From: Flavobacterium poyangense
GTDB lineage: Bacteria; Bacteroidota; Bacteroidia; Flavobacteriales; Flavobacteriaceae
Assembly: GCF_011751075.1 (NCBI RefSeq)
Contig: NZ_JAALLN010000001.1
Coordinates: 967,113-1,031,112, forward strand
Length of the DNA stretch: 64,000 bases
Direction of reading: 5' to 3'
The position numbers were made by a program, and so were the translations under genes. Below the pieces are notes generated by a model. That model was given only the letters and a program-made list of their open reading frames with translations, made no database searches and was not told where the DNA came from. Position 1 is the stretch's first letter. Each line of letters begins with the position of its first letter. Shown piece after piece: positions 45,798-54,089 of the stretch.

Positions 45798-45829
45798 TAA
45801 AGTTAAAAAAAAATGCACATAAATAACAA
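45798..45829 (-). promoter_or_regulatory. Possible promoter of the CBS gene
   Basis: Minus strand: TTG (45829-45827), 21-bp spacer, TAACTTTA (45805-45798, one mismatch to TAnnTTTG), 21 bp before the ATG. Confidence 0.35.
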
Positions 45830-46022
45830 CGAATGTTATTTTTAAGAAGCCAAACCCTTCATTTTAAACATAATACATCATATTTTTCATTTTAGATTTT
45901 TTCTATTAAAGAAGGAGGTTGTTTTTAAAGTTTTTTTGCAGAAAAGCCAGTATTTTGAATAAGGTGTCGTAAATTTCTCGCAAAGCCGCAAAAGCGCAAA
46001 GTTTTTTATCCGCAATCTTGTC

Positions 46023-46165
46023 ACTTCGACAAAGCTTGATGATATACTGTATGGAGTTACTTATGTCATTTCGACTTTAGGAGAAATCGCAATAGTATTT
46101 CGACAAAGATTGGAGACATTCTGTGTGGAGTTTCTTGTGTGATTTCTCCTAAAGTCGAAATGACA
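46023..46165. repeat. Composite repeat: 25-bp perfect inverted repeat plus 73-bp direct duplication
   Basis: 46064-46088 and 46141-46165 are a perfect 25-bp inverted repeat (GATTTCTCCTAAAGTCGAAA then TGACA on the plus strand of the right copy). In addition 46026-46066 and 46099-46139 are direct repeats about 75-80% identical (TTCGACAAAG..TTG...GTGGAGTT.CTT). A third copy of the 25-mer (23 of 25) is at 50806. The 45830-46246 spacer also has GCAAAG-rich words near 45980 and no gene. Confidence 0.88.
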
Positions 46166-46190
46166 GTACTGTGTCGTCAGCTTTTGCTTT

Positions 46191-46235
46191 GGAATTTGGA
46201 GTCTGGAGTCTGGAGTTTCAAAAATTGGAATTTCC
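46191..46235. repeat. 7-bp tandem repeat array (GGAGTCT type)
   Basis: GGAATTT-GGAGTCT-GGAGTCT-GGAGTTT (46191-46218) followed by CAAAAATTGGAATTTCC. Its reverse complement closely resembles 4510-4540. Confidence 0.75.
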
Positions 46236-46246
46236 AACCAACATCC

Positions 46247-47170
46247 TTATTCCAAAAACTTAATATTCCTCTTCAAACCGTCGAATTTTGTTCTTTTAAT
46301 GGGGGAATTTTTAAAAACAGCCCGAAAGGTTTCTTCGGTAATTTCAATCCAGTCTTTTTTGGAGAAAGAAAGTAGTTCTGGATTGGGATTAAATAAAGGC
46401 TCTGAATGGGGTTTTGAGAAACGATTCCACGGGCAAACATCCTGACAGGTATCACAGCCAAATGCCCATTCATCAAATTTTCCCTTCATCTCCATGGGGA
46501 TATTTTCTTTAAGTTCAATCGTATAATAGGAGATACATTTACTCCCGTCAACAACATAAGGAGCCACTATTGCCTGCGTTGGACAGGCATCTATACAGGC
46601 TGTACAGGAACCACAATGATCTGTTGTGGCGTGATCATACTCCAGGTCCAGATCTAAAATAAGTTCGGCAATAAAATAAAATGACCCCACTTTTTGAGTG
46701 AGCAGATTACTGTTTTTTCCAATCCAGCCTAAACCGCTTTTTGCAGCCCACGCTTTATCTAAGACAGGTGCCGAATCAACAAAGGCACGTCCGGAAACAT
46801 CACCGATATGTTCCTGAATGGAGAAAAGAAATTCTTTTAGTTTTTCTTTTATAACAGTATGATAATCTTGCCCGTAAGCGTATTTTGAAATTTTAAAACT
46901 CTCCTGATTTTGAATTTCATTTGGATAATAATTAAGCAAAAGAGAGACAACACTTTTTGCATCATCAACCAATAAGGTGGGATCTAATCGTTTATCAAAA
47001 TAGTTTTCCATGTAGGCCATTTCACCATTATGGTTTTTCTTCAGCCAGTTCTCAAGACGAGGAGCTTCCTGCTCTAAAAAACCTGCTTTAGAGATACCAC
47101 AAGACAAGAAACCTAGTCTTTTAGCTTCCTCCTTTATAAATTTTGAATATATTTCTTTAGCATTAATCAT
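46247..47170 (-). CDS. queG: Epoxyqueuosine reductase
   Basis: 307 aa. Reduces epoxyqueuosine to queuosine in tRNA anticodon position 34, using cobalamin and two [4Fe-4S] clusters. Ligand motifs: [12 protein letters not shown] (C186, C189, C192, C196) and CDTCQDVCP (C239, C242, C246). [20 protein letters not shown] contains the conserved catalytic Asp region. Family members are 310-380 aa; this is the short form without the C-terminal HEAT repeat. It lies 54 bp after ruvB on the same strand, likely cotranscribed. Confidence 0.95.
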   Translation of the reverse strand: MINAKEIYSKFIKEEAKRLGFLSCGISKAGFLEQEAPRLENWLKKNHNGEMAYMENYFDKRLDPTLLVDDAKSVVSLLLNYYPNEIQNQESFKISKYAYGQDYHTVIKEKLKEFLFSIQEHIGDVSGRAFVDSAPVLDKAWAAKSGLGWIGKNSNLLTQKVGSFYFIAELILDLDLEYDHATTDHCGSCTACIDACPTQAIVAPYVVDGSKCISYYTIELKENIPMEMKGKFDEWAFGCDTCQDVCPWNRFSKPHSEPLFNPNPELLSFSKKDWIEITEETFRAVFKNSPIKRTKFDGLKRNIKFLE

Positions 47171-47224
47171 TATCTCTTTGAAGAAACAACTTTTTCAACA
47201 ACAGGATTTACTATAATAAAAGAA

Positions 47225-48247
47225 TTAAAATAATCCGCCCTGAATATTTGTATTGATTTTACCTAAATGTTTATAAGCCTTATCTGTAACTTCACGTCCG
47301 CGTGGTGTACGCATAATAAAACCTTCCTGAATCAGGAAAGGTTCGTATACTTCTTCTATTGTTTCACTACTTTCGGATACGGCAGTCGCCAGAGTAGATA
47401 AACCAACCGGTCCGCCCTTAAATTTATTAATGATAGTAAGTAAAATTTTATTGTCCATTTCATCAAGACCGTGTGCATCAACATTTAATGCTTTCAAAGC
47501 ATAACGGGCAATTTCTATATCAATAGTTCCATTACCTTTTATTTGCGCAAAATCACGAACTCGTCGAAGCAACGCATTTGCAATACGAGGTGTACCCCTA
47601 CTACGTCCGGCAATTTCAATAGCCGCATCAAGTGAAATTGGCATTTTTAATATAGAAGCACTTCGTTCGACAATAGTCGTCAAAAGTTCAGTGGTATAAT
47701 ATTGCAAACGGGAAGAAATTCCAAAACGTGCCCGCATAGGAGCTGTCAGTAATCCTGAACGTGTTGTCGCTCCGATTAAAGTAAAAGGGTTCAAATTGAT
47801 TTGAACGGTTCGCGCATTTGGACCCGATTCAATCATAATATCAATTTTGAAATCCTCCATTGCCGAATACAGATATTCTTCAACAATTGGACTCAGACGA
47901 TGTATCTCATCGATAAACAAAACATCTCTCTCGTCCAGATTAGTTAGCAAACCCGCCAAATCTCCGGGTTTATCTAAAACCGGTCCGGAGGTAATTTTTA
48001 TTCCAACCTGTAATTCATTAGCCAGAATATTAGCCAATGTCGTTTTCCCTAGTCCCGGAGGCCCATGAAACAAAGCATGATCTAATGCCTCACCACGTTG
48101 ATTTGCAGCGGCAACGAAAACTTTTAAATTTTCTAAAACTTGGTCTTGTCCTGCAAAATCATCAAATGACAGCGGACGCAATCTTTTTTCAAGATCTAGC
48201 TCTTCCGGGTTGTATCCTTTTGTGGTAGGATCTAGGTTTTCATTCAT
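47225..48247 (-). CDS. ruvB: Holliday junction branch migration ATPase RuvB
   Basis: 340 aa AAA+ motor. [11 protein letters not shown] at the N-terminus, Walker [10 protein letters not shown] (62-70), Walker [11 protein letters not shown] (111-120), sensor 1 [11 protein letters not shown], arginine finger region [11 protein letters not shown]-terminal winged helix ending [17 protein letters not shown]. Hexameric partner of RuvA. Unlike in many bacteria, ruvA and ruvB are separate loci about 5 kb apart. Confidence 0.97.
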   Translation of the reverse strand: MNENLDPTTKGYNPEELDLEKRLRPLSFDDFAGQDQVLENLKVFVAAANQRGEALDHALFHGPPGLGKTTLANILANELQVGIKITSGPVLDKPGDLAGLLTNLDERDVLFIDEIHRLSPIVEEYLYSAMEDFKIDIMIESGPNARTVQINLNPFTLIGATTRSGLLTAPMRARFGISSRLQYYTTELLTTIVERSASILKMPISLDAAIEIAGRSRGTPRIANALLRRVRDFAQIKGNGTIDIEIARYALKALNVDAHGLDEMDNKILLTIINKFKGGPVGLSTLATAVSESSETIEEVYEPFLIQEGFIMRTPRGREVTDKAYKHLGKINTNIQGGLF

Positions 48248-48251
48248 CTTA

Positions 48252-48259
48252 CAAAGATA
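48252..48259 (-). promoter_or_regulatory. -7 element abutting the ruvB start
   Basis: TATCTTTG on the minus strand (48259 to 48252), with only four bases to the ATG at 48247; predicts a leaderless or nearly leaderless ruvB message. Confidence 0.6.
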
Positions 48260-48314
48260 AACAAAGTAATCAGTTTGTAAAACAGTTAAATTCCAATTAA
48301 AAAAATCAAATTTT

Positions 48315-48330
48315 AAACTCCAAATTCCAA
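48315..48330. repeat. Short TTCCAAA-type repeat
   Basis: AAACTCCAAATTCCAA; related to 4510-4540 and 46191-46235. Confidence 0.4.
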
Positions 48331-48400
48331 CTCAATAATAAGCCTTTTCGGAATTTGATTTCTGTCATTTCATATTCGCATTCAAAGTAAAAAACAAAAC

Positions 48401-48498
48401 AATTCATGAAAATTCGTGTAATTGCTTCGCCTGTTCGCTATCGCTCGAGTCACGGCAAAAAACTTAGCTGCCACCAATTACACGAATTTTCACGAATT
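48401..48498. repeat. Inverted repeat with AATTCGTGTAATT arms
   Basis: 48401-48423 and 48476-48498 are inverted copies, 22 of 23 bp (AATTCATGAAAATTCGTGTA plus ATT against its complement). The 52-bp centre contains TTCGCCTGTTCGCTATCGCT. A related CCACGAATTTCGCAAATT element is at about 30583. The 48260-48627 spacer has no gene. Confidence 0.85.
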
Positions 48499-48529
48499 GA
48501 ATTTTATAAAGTTTCGAAATAATCGCTTT

Positions 48530-48594
48530 AATCCTTTTAATCTGCGGCAAAAAAAACAGCCACTGATTTCACAGATTAAAAGGATTTTTTTTCT
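48530..48594. repeat. Inverted repeat with AATCCTTTTAATCTG arms and T-run
   Basis: 15-bp perfect arms 48530-48544 and 48572-48586, 27-nt loop containing CAGCCACTGATTTCACAG; followed by a T-run (TTTTTTTTC). Could act as a plus-strand terminator, but the flanking genes read minus. Confidence 0.75.
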
Positions 48595-48627
48595 AATTTA
48601 AAAGTACTCTTCCAGACTCGTATTCTG

Positions 48628-49197
48628 TTACGAGATATTTTTCAAGAAATCTAAAAGTCTCATTTCTTTTTTGATTATTCTGATCATTAAAAATCCGAAG
48701 AACAGTAAAAACCCAAATCCGCTTACTAGTATATAAAGGTAAAATCCTTTTGAAAAACTTTCCTTAAAAATGGGTAAAAGAAACATGAACCCGGCAATAT
48801 AACTGAGATAAACTATAGGTGTAAAGATATAATGGATTTTTTTTCTCCATTGGTAAAATTGATGCGCCTGCTTACCGTATTCAATTAAGGAAACATCTGC
48901 TTTTATACTTTCTAATTTTCTCACACTAATCCACTCTAAAACAATACGCAATAAAAGCATTGAAATCATAATCCCTAATCCTAAACTGAATAACGTTTGT
49001 TTGTAAGCCCCTACCCAAACATAATAGAAGATCAGTATTATCATGGTCACACTCAAAATTATTCTGGTCCAAAAATGATTGCGCTTAATTTTTTTAGTAT
49101 GCGTTTCTGCCTTGTCAATAACATCGTCGGCTGCCGGTTTTGCATTGGATTCCCCTTGCTGATCCCATATATTTTGTAAATCTTCAAATGTTTTCAT
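48628..49197 (-). CDS. Four-helix membrane protein encoded with the ECF sigma factor (candidate anti-sigma)
   Basis: 189 aa. Cytoplasmic N-terminus (MKTFEDLQNIWDQQGESN) of ~40 residues, then four membrane helices (about 42-60, 68-88, 127-145, 150-172) and a basic C-terminus. Overlaps the sigma gene by 14 bp, the usual arrangement for a sigma/anti-sigma pair. It has no recognisable zinc-finger anti-sigma motif (HxxxCxxC), so the role is inferred from position and topology only. Confidence 0.7.
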   Translation of the reverse strand: MKTFEDLQNIWDQQGESNAKPAADDVIDKAETHTKKIKRNHFWTRIILSVTMIILIFYYVWVGAYKQTLFSLGLGIMISMLLLRIVLEWISVRKLESIKADVSLIEYGKQAHQFYQWRKKIHYIFTPIVYLSYIAGFMFLLPIFKESFSKGFYLYILVSGFGFLLFFGFLMIRIIKKEMRLLDFLKNIS

Positions 49198-49678
49198 TTT
49201 GTACGCATTGAGTTAAACTTTTTTTAATTCGATGAATTCGAACCCGAAGTGTTTCTTCCGTGATCCCGATTACTTCTGCAATTTCAGGATATTCGATACC
49301 ATCCAAAGTCATAAGAATTATCATTTTATTCGTTTCTTCCAGCTTTTGTATACATTGATACATTTGTTGAAGCTGTTCTTCCTTTTCGTTTGAATAGGTC
49401 TCTAAAACAACCTGTGGCAAAATAGCTGTTCTGATTTCTTTTTTGGAAGATGACTTTCGCAAATACAGAAGACAGGTGTTTACTGCTATCCTATAAATCC
49501 AGGTACTGATACTGGATTCGTTTCGGAACGTATCTAAATTTTCCCATACTTTAATGAAAATCTCCTGCGTTGCATCGGAAGCAAAGGCAATATCTCCGCA
49601 AAAATAACCTTTGCACAAACGAAATACTTTGCTGTAATGCTTGTTGTATATATCGTTAAATTGTTCCTTTTTGACCAC
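49184..49678 (-). CDS. ECF-type RNA polymerase sigma factor
   Basis: 164 aa. Region 2 (about 10-80) has FRLCKGYFCGDIAFASDATQ and EIFIKVWENLDTFRNESSIS, then TWIYRIAVNTCL; region 4 (about 105-158) has EIAEVIGITEETLRVRIHRI. Extracytoplasmic-function sigma factor that would direct a small stress regulon. It is the middle gene of a three-gene unit: 1 bp after the hydrolase gene, and overlapping the membrane protein. The operon may be autoregulated (see the palindrome upstream). Confidence 0.93.
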   Translation of the reverse strand: MVKKEQFNDIYNKHYSKVFRLCKGYFCGDIAFASDATQEIFIKVWENLDTFRNESSISTWIYRIAVNTCLLYLRKSSSKKEIRTAILPQVVLETYSNEKEEQLQQMYQCIQKLEETNKMIILMTLDGIEYPEIAEVIGITEETLRVRIHRIKKSLTQCVQNENI

Positions 49679-49679
49679 C

Positions 49680-50516
49680 TTATTTCATTTCTGATTTAAT
49701 TTTTTCCATATACCACTCCGGTTGATCGTACATCACAAAATGGGCTGCCTTTTCTGCATAATAAATTCTAACTGAGGGAAGATTGGCATACTGCGCTTGA
49801 TATGTTTTTTGAACAGTATTGATATCCGGATTAGTTGCAGCTAAAATTACTACCGGAATTTTAATTTTCGCAATTTCTTTGCGTAAATCTAAATTGAGCA
49901 TATCGATATAACCGTAAACATAGGTTTTTCTATCGGCACTGTTCATCCATTCATTGATTGTTTTTTGCTTTTCTTTGTTTAAACACATATAAGAAGTCAT
50001 CTGCGTATTCATAGCATTGAATGCCATTTGGTCCATTGCTAACATCGCTTTGCTCTGTGCGTTTTCGTAAGGAATAATTTCTCCATTATAATTAGGAATC
50101 ATCAAGGCAGCACTTGCCGGCAAAGCGTCAACGATAATCACTTCTTTGAACAAATTTGTTTCTTCTGCTGCAAGCCACAAACTTAAAGTACCACCCAAAC
50201 TATGACCAATTAATGTGGCTTTCTTTAATCTTTTAGTTTTTACATAGGAAATAATTTCATTCTTTATTGTACTGAGCCAAGGGCTTTCAATTGGAGGAAC
50301 GTTCCCAAATCCTGCAAAAGTAAAAATGTGGCATTCTTTAGTTTTAGAAAGTTCGGCTACCGTCTCCTTCCACACTTCACCTGTACAACCAAATCCGGGA
50401 AATAATAAAACTGGTGCTCCTTTTCCTTTTACTTCTACCTTAAAAGCAGTTTGAGAAAAAGCAGATTTAGAGACAAGAAACATAAATGCGATAAGTAAAA
50501 TTGATTGTGGTTTCAT
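49680..50516 (-). CDS. Secreted alpha/beta hydrolase
   Basis: 278 aa. Signal peptide (residues 1-21, KSAFSQ). The fold is marked by PVLLFPGFGCTGEVW (oxyanion region), nucleophile S106 in TLIGHSLGGTLSLW, and histidine H259 in EKAAHFVMYDQPEW; D231 or a nearby acidic residue (AATNPDIN) would complete the triad. Substrate unknown. First gene of the ECF operon, which is unusual: the effector gene precedes its sigma factor. A role in envelope or signalling-lipid/peptide turnover is a guess. Confidence 0.88.
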   Translation of the reverse strand: MKPQSILLIAFMFLVSKSAFSQTAFKVEVKGKGAPVLLFPGFGCTGEVWKETVAELSKTKECHIFTFAGFGNVPPIESPWLSTIKNEIISYVKTKRLKKATLIGHSLGGTLSLWLAAEETNLFKEVIIVDALPASAALMIPNYNGEIIPYENAQSKAMLAMDQMAFNAMNTQMTSYMCLNKEKQKTINEWMNSADRKTYVYGYIDMLNLDLRKEIAKIKIPVVILAATNPDINTVQKTYQAQYANLPSVRIYYAEKAAHFVMYDQPEWYMEKIKSEMK

Positions 50517-50541
50517 AATGTTTAATTTTTTAAAGTTTCCC

Positions 50542-50577
50542 TTTTGATGCAGTGCTCTATTAATTGTTACATCAAAA
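50542..50577 (-). promoter_or_regulatory. Palindromic operator/promoter candidate for the hydrolase-ECF operon
   Basis: TTTTGATG (50542-50549) and CATCAAAA (50570-50577) are perfect inverted 8-mers separated by 20 bp, centred about 45 bp upstream of the hydrolase ATG. On the minus strand the element reads TGATGTAACA ... GCATCA, with a TGTAAC that resembles ECF -35 boxes. No TAnnTTTG motif is present in this leader. Confidence 0.45.
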
Positions 50578-50805
50578 AAATATTTTTTTCAAAACAAAAC
50601 ACAAATAGCTAAAATTCAAGACATTAATCCAAAATAAAATTAACAAAAAGCCTTAACTTAGCCACCAATTAACTGTAAATCAGCTCACATTTAAGGATTT
50701 ATTTATATACAACATTATTCATACGCTTCAAACTCCCATTCGGGATAGCTAATAGACAGGCTAAATCGCAAACAAAACTTTCTCCTCTTTGTCGAATTAC
50801 AATGC

Positions 50806-50830
50806 GATTTCTCCTTACGTCGAAATGACA
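50806..50830 (+). repeat. Third copy of the GATTTCTCC...CGAAATGACA dispersed element
   Basis: GATTTCTCCTTACGTCGAAA then TGACA; 23 of 25 bases match the arms at 46064-46088/46141-46165. It lies in the gene-free stretch 50578-51004 together with the perfect hairpin at 50891. Confidence 0.8.
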
Positions 50831-50890
50831 AACTAATTCAATTTTATCTTGTAACCACTTCAACTGTTTTTAATTTAATTTTAGAAAAAC

Positions 50891-50938
50891 AACGAGGCGT
50901 TAACTGAACATTTTTGAATGTTCAGTTAACGCCTCGTT
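50891..50938. repeat. Perfect 22-bp hairpin
   Basis: AACGAGGCGTTAACTGAACA-TT (50891-50912) and its exact complement (50917-50938) separated by TTTG. It lies 68 bp past the ctaD terminator and 370 bp upstream of the hydrolase operon. Too long and perfect for an average terminator; no poly-T directly follows on the plus strand, and on the minus strand GTTTTTC follows. Confidence 0.92.
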
Positions 50939-51004
50939 TATCGCTAATCAATTCTTCACCTCCAACTAAAATATCACACTATTTTTTCTTCCACAGATTT
51001 AAAA

Positions 51005-51035
51005 CAAAAAAGGCTGTCCAAATGGACAGCCTTTT
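51005..51035 (-). terminator. Terminator of the act-cox operon
   Basis: Stem AAAAGGCTGTCC (51008-51019) / GGACAGCCTTTT (51024-51035), loop AAAT; on the minus strand followed by TTTTTTG. Ten bases after the ctaD stop codon. Confidence 0.92.
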
Positions 51036-51044
51036 AAAATATTT

Positions 51045-52847
51045 TTAGTGGTGTAAAACTTCTTCACCTTCTTTCATTGGTACATTTTGAGGTACAAAAT
51101 CTACATCGTGATTCGGGTTACTGTAGTCATACGGCCAACGGTGTACGTGAGGAATTTCTCCTGGCCAGTTACCGTGGATATGTTCTACCGGAGTAGTCCA
51201 CTCTAATGTTGTAGATTTCCATGGATTCTGAACTGCTTTTTTACCGTAGAAAATACTGCTAAAGAAGTTGTATAAGAATACTAACTGGAACGCACCTCCA
51301 ACAAGAGCAAATGTTGTAATCAATACATTCACATTTTGCAAATCGTCAAATAATGGGAAGTTTGTATTGGTATAATAACGTCTTGGTAAACCAGCTAATC
51401 CGATAAAGTGCATTGGGAAGAATACTCCGTAAGCACAAACTGCTGTAATCCAGAAGTGAATATAACCTAAGTTTTTGTTTAACATTCTTCCGTACATTTT
51501 AGGGAACCAGTGGTAAATACCGGCAAACATTCCGTAAAGTGCAGAGATACCCATTACTAAGTGAAAGTGAGCAATTACGAAGTAAGTATCGTGAACGTTA
51601 ATATCTAAAGTACTATCTCCTAAAATAATTCCCGTTAAACCTCCAGTGATGAAAGTAGAAACCATTCCGATAGAGAATAACATTGCAGGGTTGAATTGCA
51701 GGTTACCTTTCCATAAAGTTGTAATCCAGTTAAACGCTTTTACAGCAGAAGGAATTGCAATCAATAAAGTTGTAAATGTAAATACAGATCCTAAGAAAGG
51801 ATTCATACCTGAAATAAACATGTGGTGACCCCAAACAATTGTAGATAAAAATGCAATTGCAAGAACTGACATAATCATCGCTCTGTATCCGAAGATTGGT
51901 TTACGAGCATTCGTAGCCATAATTTCAGAAACAAGTCCCATTGCAGGTAAAATTACAATATATACCTCAGGGTGTCCTAAGAACCAGAATAAGTGCTCAA
52001 ACAAAACCGGAGAACCTCCTTGGTAGTGTAAAACCTCTCCTGCAATATAAATATCAGATAAGAAGAATGAAGTACCGAAACTTCTATCGAAAATCAATAA
52101 TAATGCTGCAGATAACAATACCGGGAATGAAATAACACCAATAATAGCTGTTACGAAAAATGTCCAGATTGTAAGTGGAAGTCTGGTCATAGACATTCCT
52201 TTAGTTCTTAAATTGATAACCGTTACAATGTAGTTTAGAGATCCCATTAAAGAAGATGCAATAAAGATAGCCATCGAAACTAACCATAAAGTCATACCAG
52301 TACCTGATCCAGGGATCGCTTGTGGTAAAGCACTTAATGGTGGGTAAATTGTCCAACCTGCAGAAGCTGGTCCAGCTTCAACGAATAAAGAACATAACAT
52401 TACTACAGCAGATAAGAAGAACAACCAGTATGAAATCATATTCATAAATCCGGAAGCCATATCTCTTGCTCCAATTTGAAGCGGAATAAGTAAGTTACTA
52501 AAAGTTCCACTCAAACCGGCGGTTAGTACAAAGAATACCATGATGGTACCGTGAATTGTAACTAAAGCCAAATAAATATCATTTGCCATTACACCATCCG
52601 GTGCAAATTTATCTCCTAATAAAACATTAAAGATTTTAAAAGACTCTTCCGGCCATGCCAATTGCATTCTGAAAAGCAATGACATTGCAATACCAATAAT
52701 CCCCATGATAATACCTGTAAGCAAGTATTGTTTGGCAATCATTTTGTGATCAATACTAAATATATATTTGGTAATGAAAGTGTCCTTATGATGATGTTCG
52801 TGCTCGTGATCGTGTTCGTGTCCGTGATCGTGTGCTTCTGCTGACAT
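51045..52847 (-). CDS. ctaD: Cytochrome c oxidase subunit I (aa3-type)
   Basis: 600 aa heme-copper oxidase core. Twelve or more membrane helices; conserved heme and CuB ligand motifs are seen: VTIHGTIMVFFVLTAG (heme a His), FWFLGHPEVYIVILPAMG (CuB His), TIVWGHHMFISGMNP (His-His pair), and VHDTYFVIAHFHLVMG (heme a3/heme a His). The N-terminus is strikingly His-rich (nine His in residues 6-20). Last gene of the act-cox operon; accepts electrons from Alternative Complex III. Confidence 0.97.
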   Translation of the reverse strand: MSAEAHDHGHEHDHEHEHHHKDTFITKYIFSIDHKMIAKQYLLTGIIMGIIGIAMSLLFRMQLAWPEESFKIFNVLLGDKFAPDGVMANDIYLALVTIHGTIMVFFVLTAGLSGTFSNLLIPLQIGARDMASGFMNMISYWLFFLSAVVMLCSLFVEAGPASAGWTIYPPLSALPQAIPGSGTGMTLWLVSMAIFIASSLMGSLNYIVTVINLRTKGMSMTRLPLTIWTFFVTAIIGVISFPVLLSAALLLIFDRSFGTSFFLSDIYIAGEVLHYQGGSPVLFEHLFWFLGHPEVYIVILPAMGLVSEIMATNARKPIFGYRAMIMSVLAIAFLSTIVWGHHMFISGMNPFLGSVFTFTTLLIAIPSAVKAFNWITTLWKGNLQFNPAMLFSIGMVSTFITGGLTGIILGDSTLDINVHDTYFVIAHFHLVMGISALYGMFAGIYHWFPKMYGRMLNKNLGYIHFWITAVCAYGVFFPMHFIGLAGLPRRYYTNTNFPLFDDLQNVNVLITTFALVGGAFQLVFLYNFFSSIFYGKKAVQNPWKSTTLEWTTPVEHIHGNWPGEIPHVHRWPYDYSNPNHDVDFVPQNVPMKEGEEVLHH

Positions 52848-52876
52848 ATATGTATACTTTAAATTTTCTTAATAAA

Positions 52877-54070
52877 TTATTTCATAGCTACTTTAGCAAC
52901 AACAGCTTTTACAGTATCAATAACTGCTTTTACTGTGTCCTTAGCTGTACTATCTGTATTAGCTTTTGCACTTTCAGCAGCAGCTTTTTCAGCATCTGCC
53001 GCAGCAGCAGCTTTAATATCCTGCGCTAAGGTAGTTTTTTCGCTTAACCATTTTTTATAATCTTCAGGAGTATCTACTACAACTTTCATTTGCATGTTGT
53101 AATGAGAAGATCCACAAATTTTATTACATAATAATAAATAATCAAATGTATAAGGATCTAAAGCAGTACCACCTTTAGCAACTAACTCAACGCTTTTTTC
53201 AGCTCTAAGTTTGTTGATGTGTGCTACTTTTTCAACCATAAATGGCAACTCTCTGTATTCAGCAGTAGTGTAAGTAGGAATGAATGCAAATTCAGTAACC
53301 ATTCCAGGAACACAGTTCATCTGTGCTCTAAAGTGAGGGAAGTAAGCAGAGTGCAATACATCCTGAGAACGCATTTTGAAATGTACTTTTTTTCCTTTTG
53401 GGATATGCAGTTCAGTTACAACGATATCATCTTCAGAATTTTTATCTGACATATCAACCCCTAAAGTATTGATACCTTCGATCAAACGAACGTTTGCTTT
53501 TCCTAAAGTATTATCGTTTCCTGCATATCTTGCAGTCCATTTAAATTGTTGAGCGTATAATTCAATTTCAATAACATCTTCATCTTTGTCAACAAACATA
53601 ATGTTGTTCCAAGCATACAATCCGTAAAGAATCAAACAAGCCAAAACTACAGATGGAATAATACTCCACAATGCTTCTAATTTATTACTATCAGCAAAGA
53701 ATAATGCTTTTTTATCTTTGTGTCCTCTGTTTTTAAAAGAAAACCAGTGCAATAAACCTTGAGTAATAACCTGAACTGTAAAAATTAAAACCCAGGTAAT
53801 ATTCATTAAACTATCCACTAAAATACCGTGCTCTGAAGCAGGAGTATGAAGTGCTAAATTACCCCATTTTAGTAAACCGTATATTGTAAATATATAGATG
53901 AATGCCAAAAAGCCAAACATAATATATCCCTGAATATTATTATCATTATCTGAAGCAACCTGAGAATCGTCAGAAGAAGATCCTACTTGAGTAAGATCAA
54001 ATATTCTGGTCAATTGCCAAAGTGCAACTGCTAATAAAACTAAAACTATAATTACCAACAAACTTGTCAT
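52877..54070 (-). CDS. coxB: Cytochrome c oxidase subunit II with CuA
   Basis: 397 aa. Three hydrophobic segments (residues 1-22, 48-68, 86-105, and a further one at 135-155) precede the periplasmic cupredoxin domain. CuA ligands are present: DVLHSAYFPHFRAQM (His) and LLCNKICGSSHYNMQMKVV (CxxxC, His, Met). The C-terminal ~50 residues are an Ala/Lys/Glu-rich tail (DIKAAAAADAEKAAAESAKA) ending in KAVVAKVAMK, not part of the normal domain. 20 bp after actF. Confidence 0.96.
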   Translation of the reverse strand: MTSLLVIIVLVLLAVALWQLTRIFDLTQVGSSSDDSQVASDNDNNIQGYIMFGFLAFIYIFTIYGLLKWGNLALHTPASEHGILVDSLMNITWVLIFTVQVITQGLLHWFSFKNRGHKDKKALFFADSNKLEALWSIIPSVVLACLILYGLYAWNNIMFVDKDEDVIEIELYAQQFKWTARYAGNDNTLGKANVRLIEGINTLGVDMSDKNSEDDIVVTELHIPKGKKVHFKMRSQDVLHSAYFPHFRAQMNCVPGMVTEFAFIPTYTTAEYRELPFMVEKVAHINKLRAEKSVELVAKGGTALDPYTFDYLLLCNKICGSSHYNMQMKVVVDTPEDYKKWLSEKTTLAQDIKAAAAADAEKAAAESAKANTDSTAKDTVKAVIDTVKAVVAKVAMK

Positions 54071-54089
54071 CTGTTTATCTCTTTAAATA

